NCBI RefSeq assembly: GCF_025345565.1 | Contig: NZ_CP054475.1 | Coordinates: 1,642,448-1,706,447, forward strand | Direction: 5' to 3' | DNA: 64,000 bases | Source of the DNA: Thalassolituus hydrocarboniclasticus | Lineage (GTDB): Bacteria > Pseudomonadota > Gammaproteobacteria > Pseudomonadales > Oceanobacteraceae | Part shown: positions 54,233 to 64,000 of the stretch, piece by piece | Layout of the letters: every line of letters begins with the position of its first letter | How positions within the stretch are numbered: the first letter of the stretch is position 1 | Made by a program: the position numbers and the translations under genes | The notes under the pieces: model-generated | Told to the model about the DNA's origin: nothing | The model's database searches: none | What the model saw: only the letters and a program-made list of their open reading frames with translations

Positions 54233-56647
54233 TCAGGCACTGCTGTCGTTATGTTCTGCCGGCAGTGGGAAACGCACCACCAGATAAAATCCTTCGGCAT
54301 CTTCCGGCCAGTCGATATGGCCATGCAGCAGTTCAGTGAGCAGATTATACGTCTGGTACAGACCCAGACCTTTGCTGCGTGCAGAGGAACGCTGGGTGGT
54401 ATAGAACGGCATAAAGATGGCTTCGCGCTGCTCGGCGTCGATGCCTTTACCATTATCCTGATAATGCAGTTCCAGCTGTTCACCACGCTCGCGTAAATCA
54501 ACGCTGATCTGCAGTTTGCCTTCGGCTTCCTGTTCCTGGTTGTGTACGCAGGAGTTATCAACCAGCTGATTAAGGATAATGTCCAGGGCTTCCGGGTAGG
54601 TTTGCCATTCGGTCAGATAGCTGTGAATGCCGGTGCGCAGTTTTACCTGCGGATGTTGTTGGCTGTTGGTATTACGCCATTGTTCGAGCCATGGGCGCAG
54701 CTCGATGATTTCGCTGGCGTACTGGTTTTCCAGTACCACGGCGTTTTTCATCAGTTGGTTAAGGCTGTTGAGGCGCTCAATACCATCGTGAATATGCACC
54801 AGCCCCTGTTGCAGTTGTTGCTGGGATTCTTCCGCACTCCAGTCGTCGTGGTGCTCGGATAGGAAGCTTTCGGCCAGACGGATATTGCCCAATGGCGTAT
54901 TCATCTCATGGGCGATGCCCATTACCAGCTGGCGCAGTGCGAGGGTCTTTTCTTTTTGCAGGTGCATCAGCTCCTGCTCCTGCTGATATTGCTCGGTGAC
55001 GTTCTGGCCGGAACCTATCCAGGCAGCGCGTTCGCCCGGAGCGCGTTTACGGATGGTCAGCGACACCATCAGGCGTTCGCCGGTCAACGGCTGCACCATC
55101 GCCACGACAAAGGCCTGTACGCGTCCGCTGTCGCGTAGTTTGCGCCACAGTTCACGACGTTTGCCGGCTTCGGCAATCAGGCTGTCGAAGCTTGGGTTGT
55201 CATTGCTGAAATGATTCTGCTCGCTGTAACCGAGCATGGTGCGCCAGGCCGGATTGGATTTCAGGAAAAACCCTTCTTCGTCGAGCTGGAATTTACCGGT
55301 CAGCGAGTTCTGGTACAGGTCTTCGTAGTCACGCAAATACTGAATGGCGTCTTCCTGACTTTTCAGCATCGCTTTACGCGCCGCCAGCTGATCTTTCTGC
55401 AGGCGCATAATACGCTCCCCCAGTGCCAGCGACAGCAGCAGGACTTCCATCACGGAGCCGATCTGATAGGCATACAGGGTAAAGGTATTGGTCGGAACCA
55501 GACCCAGGCTGCGGGCATTGGCGAGAATCAGGCCGGCAATCAGCATCATCCAGGCAATGGTAAAGAAGCGTGCGGCTGATTCACCACCGATCCAGACCCT
55601 GATGCTGACAATAAGAGCCGAGGCGGTAATTAACATGCTGAGCAGATTGTTAATCGGCACCATCACTTCGTAATGCAGCAATGGAATCATCAGCAGGGTG
55701 ATAAAGGTAATGGCGGTATAGGCGCGGAACAGGCGGTAAGCCGCCGGGCTGTGTTGCTTCAGGCGTAAAAAATTGGGCACAAAGAAGCACAGAATCAGCT
55801 GGTTAAGCGAAAAAGCCAGTAAAAATGCGGTGTTATTAATGATCGGCAGGTCCGGCCAGAAGAACTGGAAGGCCGAGCCTTCGTAGGTCATATGAAACAG
55901 CAGGAACGACAGCACAAAGGTTGAATAGTAGAGATAGCTGCGCTCGCGGGTGGCGAAGAAAATAAACAGATTATAAAGGCCCATTACCAGCATGGTGGCG
56001 TAATAGCCGCCGCGCAGGATGTTATTGGTCAGCAGTTCATTGTGCAGCGTCTGGCCATCGACCAGGCTGGCTGGTAACTGATAGGTGCCGTGGGTTTCAA
56101 CGCGCAACAGCAGCAGGTAGTCCTGCCCCTTATCGGTTGGCAGATGAATAATGGTGTTCGGGTGCGACACATCGCGGTTGATATCAAACGGCTGTAAATC
56201 ACCGGCCTGTTTGTGCACACATTCGCTGCTTTGTTTGTAAGGGCGCGGACACAGGTACATATCGACCTGATCAAGCAGGGAATAGCGGTTCCACAGGTAC
56301 CAGTCGATCAGGCTGCCGGTGCTGATTGGTGTGCGCAGCCAGAAGGCTGAATCGCTGAAGCCAAAATTCAGACTGTCGGATTCGCTGTTCTGCCAGCTGT
56401 CGGTCTGCATTGCCGCATCCAGTGTCAGGCTGCGGTGCGGATCTTCCAGCCACTGGCTGTGGCGGCCAATACTGAAGTCGCCGGGCGCATTCAGGTTTAA
56501 TACCGGTACCGAAACCTGCTGGGCGCTGTCCTCACCCAGTGCTGCCTCTGCGGCAAACGTCGTCACTAACAACGCAACAAATACTGAGAACAGGCGCAGC
56601 AGTTTATTTGGCTGGCTAAGGAATAACACGCAACTGGCTTTAGCCAT
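54233..56647 (-). CDS. 7TMR-DISM sensor histidine kinase
   Basis: 804 residues. Signal peptide (about 1-36), periplasmic DISMED2-like domain (about 45-200; DSAFWLRTPISTG), seven helices (about 210-400, 7TMR-DISM_7TM), a PAS domain (about 440-540; ILMLGYSE-like and GSGQNVTEQ), H-box GIAHEMNTPLG with His580, and HATPase with N-box QLVDNSCVH, DNGKGID and FMPFYTTQRS/KGLGLYQTY. It would sense an extracellular carbohydrate-like ligand (family knowledge) and has no adjacent response regulator. ATG 56647 has AGGA 7 nt upstream. Confidence 0.92.
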   Translation of the reverse strand: MAKASCVLFLSQPNKLLRLFSVFVALLVTTFAAEAALGEDSAQQVSVPVLNLNAPGDFSIGRHSQWLEDPHRSLTLDAAMQTDSWQNSESDSLNFGFSDSAFWLRTPISTGSLIDWYLWNRYSLLDQVDMYLCPRPYKQSSECVHKQAGDLQPFDINRDVSHPNTIIHLPTDKGQDYLLLLRVETHGTYQLPASLVDGQTLHNELLTNNILRGGYYATMLVMGLYNLFIFFATRERSYLYYSTFVLSFLLFHMTYEGSAFQFFWPDLPIINNTAFLLAFSLNQLILCFFVPNFLRLKQHSPAAYRLFRAYTAITFITLLMIPLLHYEVMVPINNLLSMLITASALIVSIRVWIGGESAARFFTIAWMMLIAGLILANARSLGLVPTNTFTLYAYQIGSVMEVLLLSLALGERIMRLQKDQLAARKAMLKSQEDAIQYLRDYEDLYQNSLTGKFQLDEEGFFLKSNPAWRTMLGYSEQNHFSNDNPSFDSLIAEAGKRRELWRKLRDSGRVQAFVVAMVQPLTGERLMVSLTIRKRAPGERAAWIGSGQNVTEQYQQEQELMHLQKEKTLALRQLVMGIAHEMNTPLGNIRLAESFLSEHHDDWSAEESQQQLQQGLVHIHDGIERLNSLNQLMKNAVVLENQYASEIIELRPWLEQWRNTNSQQHPQVKLRTGIHSYLTEWQTYPEALDIILNQLVDNSCVHNQEQEAEGKLQISVDLRERGEQLELHYQDNGKGIDAEQREAIFMPFYTTQRSSARSKGLGLYQTYNLLTELLHGHIDWPEDAEGFYLVVRFPLPAEHNDSSA

Positions 56648-56703
56648 GGAATCATCCTGAATATGAAAAAGTTTGAATGCTGACGATGCAGATCGCTGAA
56701 AGT

Positions 56704-57225
56704 TTACTGGTTATAGGCGAGCGCCAGAATGAGCAGGGTCAACCAGCCAACCAGTCCGGCAACAATAGCGGCCCAGTTCTGGCCGGACAGCTCGGTGTTC
56801 TGCGCAAAGAAATGCAGATGTTTATCGTGAATCTGGTTGATGCTCTGGTTCGCCAGCAAATTGGGCAGCAGGGTCATCAGGTGGAGCAGAATTCCCCAGG
56901 GATGGCCAGTCGCCAGTAACCACAGCGGCACCAGGGTGAAAACCAGAAACAACAGATAAATACGTAAAGGCGACCAGCGTGGTGTCACGTTTTCAATCCG
57001 TGCGCGCTGGTGTACCCGGCGATACAGGTCGTACTGATAAATCACCGCCAGTACAGTGCGCAGCAGCGGGTTGACCGCCTGACCGCGACGCTGCAGCTGC
57101 AGCCAGTTGCGGTAGGTCCAGAACAGCGCGTAGATACCAAAGGTCGCCAGAGTCAGTTCGATCAGTTTCTCGGTGCCGACCTGAAAAAAGGTGGCCTTGC
57201 GCTGTTGTTCCGGGTGGGGCTGCAT
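56704..57225 (-). CDS. Hypothetical membrane protein
   Basis: 173 residues with about four hydrophobic helices (roughly residues 22-40, 88-108, 108-128, 150-170) and basic loops (TYRNWLQLQRRGQ). A family cannot be named with confidence. It lies 56 bp upstream of the histidine kinase start on the same strand, so the two may be co-transcribed; ATG 57225. Confidence 0.72.
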   Translation of the reverse strand: MQPHPEQQRKATFFQVGTEKLIELTLATFGIYALFWTYRNWLQLQRRGQAVNPLLRTVLAVIYQYDLYRRVHQRARIENVTPRWSPLRIYLLFLVFTLVPLWLLATGHPWGILLHLMTLLPNLLANQSINQIHDKHLHFFAQNTELSGQNWAAIVAGLVGWLTLLILALAYNQ

Positions 57226-57427
57226 AGTGGCGGCGTCCTGAATGGGTGCATCCTGAGTTATTACGGCGGCAGTATACCCCGGCTGTTTGCACGGGGAAAT
57301 GCCGTCAGCGCCTTCATAATGTCAGCGCTGATGCGGGTTGGCGGGGGATGTGTCGCGGCGCTGGTCATTGGCTCAGGCTTTCAGTAATCTAGCCGGTCAT
57401 TTAATCCGCCTTACAGATACGTTTTGT

Positions 57428-59919
<2,492 letters not shown>

Positions 59920-59924
59920 TTGTC

Positions 59925-62900
59925 ATGTTTTTAAAGAAGTTTATTTACGTTAACTGGGGCAATATTCCGGCCACCGAATTTGAATTCGGCCCGATTAATT
60001 TACTGTCTGGCGGTAACGGCTCCGGTAAAACCACCGCAGCCGATGCGATTCAGACCATTATGACCGCCGCCCACGATACGCTGTTTCATTACAACCCGGG
60101 TCAGGATGAAGCGACCCAGCGTGGCCGTGGTAAAAACGTCCGTACCCTGGCGTCTTATGTACTGGGTTGTGACGACGGCAGTTATGCCCGCCCGAATGGT
60201 GCTGTGGGTTATCTGGCTGCGGTTTTTCATCCGACCGTTGGTGCCGATGGCAGTGCTGGTGAAAGTGGTGAACCTTTTACCGCCATTATTGGTGTCAGTG
60301 CATCCATCGATCGTGCCGGCAGTCAGCCGGTGGCGCGTCAGAATGATCTGCAGTTTTATATCGTCACCGAACAGCTGACGCTGTCGGATTTTCTGCACGA
60401 CGATAAAGACGGTCAGCGCAATGTGATCGAGCTGAATAAATTGCCCGGTCATCTGAAAGGGCGCATGGATGCCAGCAATATCGAAAAATACGATACCAAA
60501 AAACAATATCTGCGCCGTCTGTACGGAGCACTGCGTGGCCGCACCGACGCGGTGAGTGAGCGCGAAGCAATGAATGCCGCGCGTACCTTCTCACGCTTTA
60601 TGGCGTATAAACCGGTGAAAAGCATCAACGGTTTTGTTGCCAATGAAATTCTTGAAGCCAAAGATCTGGGCGATGCAATCCGCAGCGTATCCGATCTGAT
60701 GAAAACCATTTATGCGATGGAATCGGATGCCAATACCCTGGCAGAAACCATCGCCATTCTGAGCAATACCAAAGGTGCCTCACAGCGTTATATCGATCAG
60801 TGGATCGACTACAACGTACTGGAATACACCGCCGCCAAGAGCCGCTATATCAATGATCAGCGGGCATATCTGGCCGCTAAAGAAAAGCAGCAGGGCATCC
60901 GTGAGCGTCTGCATAAAGCGGAAAAAGAACGGGAAACCGCACAGGAACGTCGCAAGCAGTTGCGTGAGCAGCTGATCAGCATGGAAGCCCAGCGTCGTGG
61001 TATCGATGCGCTGCAGGATAAAGACGCTGCCGAACAAGCCATTGCCGAAGGCAAAAAACAATTACAGCAGCAGGCCATTCCGCTGCTGGAGCAGGACCAG
61101 TTATTACAGGCCTCGTTGCGTGCTACCGAACTGGTGTACGGCGCGCTGCAGAAAACCTCCATCGGTCTGGAAATTCCGACTCTGGGGCAAAAGAAAATTA
61201 TCGATCAGGCCAAACAGGTTCTGGCGATTAAAGATCAGGGCGCGGTCGATTTCCGCAAGCTGCTGGGTAAAGACTGGGTTGATCTGTCACCGCTGGAAGC
61301 GCATCTGGATGATGCCCAGCAACAGCAGATGCTGGTGAACCAGTGGCGTGAGCGTTTCCATTCCACCGAACTGGAAAGCAGTGGTATTTCCCTGCGCGAT
61401 CAGATTGCCAAACAGGTTGATCGCCGCGAACAGAAGCTGCAACAGATTCAGGGCCGCATGGCGCAGAAGCAGGCGGATATCGACAGTCTGGAATCGCGTC
61501 AGCTGAATTATCCGGGCTTTGTCCGTCAGGCACTGGAAGCGATTCGCCGGGAATGTCCGCAGGCTGATCCGCGCGTACTGGCCGACTATGTGGAAATTAC
61601 CGACCCGCAATGGCAGAGCGCCATTGAAGGTTATATCGGCGGTGCCCGTTTCAGCATTATTGTGGAATCGGTATTCGAAGCCGAAGCCGCGCATATTTTG
61701 CGTTCTATTCCGGGCGGAAGCCGGGCGCGGGTTATTCAGGGCGAAAAAGCGAAAAAAGACTGTGAACGCCTGAAGTTATCCGATAAATCCATTATTCATT
61801 TAATGGAATTTGAGCACGCTACCGCGCGTTATTACCTCGAGGCCAGTTACGGTTCGGTTGAGCAGGTGGCCGACGCACAGGCGCTGCGTATGACCCGTCG
61901 TGGTGTCACCAAAGACGGCCTGGGTTCCGGTGCTTATTCGGTTTATCGCTGTGACCTTGACGATACCGAACTGGTGTTTGGTCTGGGCGCCCGTGAGCGC
62001 GCGCTGGCGGCGAAAAAAGCAGAATATGAGGCTCTGGTTGAGCAGGCTAACGAAGCGGCTTACCAGCTGAAACAGGTACAGCAATTACTGGATGCGGTTA
62101 ATTTGCTGCGCCATGTGAGTTTTGCCGATCAGATGCAGCAGATGCTGGATACCCAGTATCAGATGCAGCAGGCCGAACAGGCATTAAGCAATGTGGATCT
62201 GTCTGACTTCTCGCAGCTTGAAAGTCAGTTCGATGCGCTGAAAGAAAAAGCCGATGATCTGGATGCCCAGATTAAAGAACTTGATGGTGAGCTGGGACGT
62301 TTACAGCAACAGCTGAATGACAGCGAAAAGCAGTGCAAAAATCTGAGTGATCAGCAGGAACAGACATCGGAAGTGGCGGACAGCAAAGAAGAAGCCCTGC
62401 GCCATATTGTCAGCGTCTGGCCGGAGTTCGATACCGAAGCCCGGCTGGCAGCAGCAGATACCGAAGCACAGGAAAGTCCGGCTGAAGCGATTGAAAATCA
62501 CCGTAAAAGCATCAGTCAGGAGCTTAATTCCACGGCTTATGAAATCGAGCGCAATATTGCCGAACATAATCTGCGTTGTCAGACCATGGATGCCATTGTC
62601 TATACCCCGGATTATCGTCAGGAACACAGTATTGCCTTCTTTAAAACCGTTTGTGGTCTGGAGCGCGAAGTCGAACGTGTTTATAACCGCCTGAAAAATA
62701 ATATTCTGGTGGAGAAACAGGACAAACTGGTGCAGCTGCGCGAAAGCTTTAATAACGCTTTCGTAACCAACCTGTGTCACTCCATTTATCAGGCAATTAA
62801 TGATGGTAAGCGCATCCTTGAAGACCTGAATAAAGAACTGGCACACCATCAGTTTGGTGCTGACCGGGAAACCTACTGGTTCGATTGGCAGTGGGTGCCG

Positions 62901-63581
62901 GAGTACAAAGAATACTGGCAGTTCTTCGAAGAAATTATCAAAAATCCGAGCCTTGGCGACGGTGCGACACTCTTTACCGCTGATCTGTCGAAAAACTCCA
63001 AGCGTGTGCGTGATCACCTGATGACCATGCTGCTCGACGATGATGAGCAGAAAGCCATGCGTGAGCTGGAGCGGATTTCCGATTATCGTAATTACCGTGC
63101 CTACGAAATTTACAAGCAACCGGCCAATAAAGAGCCGATTGCACTGAGCCAGTACGGTACCGGCTCCGGCGGTCAGCTGGAAACTCCGGCTTATATTATC
63201 CGCTCGGCGGCTATTACCTCGGCCTTCCGCTTTAACGAAGGGGATACCCATCTGCGCGTGGTGCTGGTGGATGAAGCCTTCTCGAAAATGGATGAAACCC
63301 GCTCGAAAGAGGTGATTAATTACCTCACTGAAAGTCTGGGGCTGCAGCTGTTGTTTATTATGCCAACCAGTAAATCCGGTCCGTTTATGGATCTGATTTC
63401 CAACCAGTTTGTGTTCTCCAAAGTACCGCTGACCGGTGGTCAGAAAAAAGGTGAACTGCAGACCCGGGTACTGATTGACCGTCAGCAGTGCAATCAGGAA
63501 AAAGTCAAAGAGTTGTGGGCGAATCATCGTCGTACCATCCGCCATCAGGCAGCGCTCGACTTTATGGAGGAGTTTGCCTGA
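59925..63581 (+). CDS. jetC: JetC/MksB-type SMC-like ATPase
   Basis: 1218-residue SMC-family ATPase. Walker A GGNGSGKT at 29-36 in the first globular half, two coiled-coil arms with a hinge-like globular part (about 545-640), the ABC-type signature SQYGTGSGGQ at 1075-1084 and Walker B LVDEAF with Asp1116-Glu1117. Lys and Gln/Glu-rich coils fill most of the middle. It would form the DNA-entrapping ring with JetA and JetB. Its TGA overlaps the ATG of the haemoglobin gene (TGATG). Confidence 0.9.
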   Translation: MFLKKFIYVNWGNIPATEFEFGPINLLSGGNGSGKTTAADAIQTIMTAAHDTLFHYNPGQDEATQRGRGKNVRTLASYVLGCDDGSYARPNGAVGYLAAVFHPTVGADGSAGESGEPFTAIIGVSASIDRAGSQPVARQNDLQFYIVTEQLTLSDFLHDDKDGQRNVIELNKLPGHLKGRMDASNIEKYDTKKQYLRRLYGALRGRTDAVSEREAMNAARTFSRFMAYKPVKSINGFVANEILEAKDLGDAIRSVSDLMKTIYAMESDANTLAETIAILSNTKGASQRYIDQWIDYNVLEYTAAKSRYINDQRAYLAAKEKQQGIRERLHKAEKERETAQERRKQLREQLISMEAQRRGIDALQDKDAAEQAIAEGKKQLQQQAIPLLEQDQLLQASLRATELVYGALQKTSIGLEIPTLGQKKIIDQAKQVLAIKDQGAVDFRKLLGKDWVDLSPLEAHLDDAQQQQMLVNQWRERFHSTELESSGISLRDQIAKQVDRREQKLQQIQGRMAQKQADIDSLESRQLNYPGFVRQALEAIRRECPQADPRVLADYVEITDPQWQSAIEGYIGGARFSIIVESVFEAEAAHILRSIPGGSRARVIQGEKAKKDCERLKLSDKSIIHLMEFEHATARYYLEASYGSVEQVADAQALRMTRRGVTKDGLGSGAYSVYRCDLDDTELVFGLGARERALAAKKAEYEALVEQANEAAYQLKQVQQLLDAVNLLRHVSFADQMQQMLDTQYQMQQAEQALSNVDLSDFSQLESQFDALKEKADDLDAQIKELDGELGRLQQQLNDSEKQCKNLSDQQEQTSEVADSKEEALRHIVSVWPEFDTEARLAAADTEAQESPAEAIENHRKSISQELNSTAYEIERNIAEHNLRCQTMDAIVYTPDYRQEHSIAFFKTVCGLEREVERVYNRLKNNILVEKQDKLVQLRESFNNAFVTNLCHSIYQAINDGKRILEDLNKELAHHQFGADRETYWFDWQWVPEYKEYWQFFEEIIKNPSLGDGATLFTADLSKNSKRVRDHLMTMLLDDDEQKAMRELERISDYRNYRAYEIYKQPANKEPIALSQYGTGSGGQLETPAYIIRSAAITSAFRFNEGDTHLRVVLVDEAFSKMDETRSKEVINYLTESLGLQLLFIMPTSKSGPFMDLISNQFVFSKVPLTGGQKKGELQTRVLIDRQQCNQEKVKELWANHRRTIRHQAALDFMEEFA

Positions 63582-63997
63582 TGAATGACTCGGTAGAAGA
63601 AAAACGTCCTTATGGGCAGGGCGATGCCTCTTTTCAGGCAGCCGGTGGCTTTGATGGTATCAAAGCCCTGGTTGATGATTTTTATACGGCGATGGATACC
63701 CTGCCGGAAGCGGCGCATATCCGCGCGATGCATCCGGCCGATTTATCAACCTCGGCGGATAAACTGACGCGCTTTTTGTGTGGCTGGCTCGGTGGTCCGC
63801 GTTTATTCAGCGAAAAATACGGCCCGATTGCGATTCCTAAATTTCATCAGGCATTTCCTATCGGTCCGGCGGAGCGCGACGCCTGGTTGCTGTGCATGAA
63901 AGTCGCAGCGGCGAAGCAGCCCTTTGCTGATGACTTTAAAACTTACCTGCTGGAGCAGCTCTATGTGCCGGCGGAACGCAGTCGCAGCCGCGATTAA
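63581..63997 (+). CDS. Group II truncated haemoglobin
   Basis: 138 residues with the 2-on-2 globin fold of group II (trHbO-like): proximal His in IPKFHQAFPI, the conserved Trp in ERDAWLLCM (G8), and Tyr near the distal side (DDFYTAMD). It binds O2 or other small ligands, in protection or signalling roles (family knowledge). ATG 63581 overlaps the stop of the SMC gene and a GGAGG lies 10 nt upstream, so it is probably translated with the Jet operon. Stops at 63997, 3 bp before the window end. Confidence 0.93.
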   Translation: MNDSVEEKRPYGQGDASFQAAGGFDGIKALVDDFYTAMDTLPEAAHIRAMHPADLSTSADKLTRFLCGWLGGPRLFSEKYGPIAIPKFHQAFPIGPAERDAWLLCMKVAAAKQPFADDFKTYLLEQLYVPAERSRSRD

Positions 63998-64000
63998 GCT

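Noticed and set aside
62301-63545. Minus-strand open frame of 414 codons opposite the SMC gene
   Set aside because: It is fully antisense to the conserved JetC C-terminal half (signature and Walker B) and its product is a low-complexity shadow without motifs.

Overview
The window reads as chromosomal DNA of a marine-type gammaproteobacterium, probably from the Oceanospirillales (Thalassolituus/Oceanobacter-like). This placement is inference. It rests on a full rnfABCDGE set, PurT, cobalamin-independent MetE, FadH, several RND efflux systems, and moderate-to-high GC with short gaps and frequent ATGA/TAATG/TGATG start-stop overlaps. No rRNA, tRNA, CRISPR array, transposase or integrase gene was found.

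Layout, left to right. 1-8.3 kb: the end of an outer-membrane barrel gene, a tightly overlapping TolC-like/adaptor/RND efflux operon, and a SulP anion transporter. 8.3-9.2 kb: a gene-free stretch with hairpins and a direct repeat. 9.2-15.3 kb (minus): a histidine kinase and a second RND pump with its adaptor. 15.4-23.7 kb: small housekeeping genes (RluA-type pseudouridine synthase with an unlisted 50-residue partner, small barrel protein, YkgJ-type Cys-cluster protein, haem-motif chemoreceptor, NIF3-like protein, two Nudix hydrolases, gamma-carbonic anhydrase, DUF1289, purT). 23.7-32.4 kb: CHASE4-GGDEF cyclase, a MerR regulator plus Cys-rich metal efflux permease with a clear MerR operator, a methyltransferase, a DUF3833 lipoprotein, metE with a MetR box, and trhO. 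33.4-39.7 kb (minus): the Rnf electron-transport operon.

40.2-43.1 kb is the accessory heart of the window. Four visibly AT-richer, unrecognised genes in one orientation are each followed by an imperfect inverted repeat with integron attC hallmarks, and another such site lies upstream of the first. No integrase gene is present, so this is a CALIN (cluster of attC sites lacking an integron-integrase). A tandem pair of REP-like composites lies at its left edge.

43.4-57.2 kb: a YejABEF-like peptide ABC transporter (lipoprotein, two permeases, fused double ATPase), apbC/mrp, fadH, a discoidin-like lipoprotein, a 7TMR-DISM hybrid-input histidine kinase and a membrane protein. 57.4-63.6 kb: a three-gene SMC-type complex (JetA/JetB/JetC, related to MksF/MksE/MksB), translationally joined to a group II truncated haemoglobin. 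The Toprim nuclease subunit JetD/MksG is not where it would be expected. This suggests either a chromosome-organising condensin or an incomplete Wadjet-like defence system.
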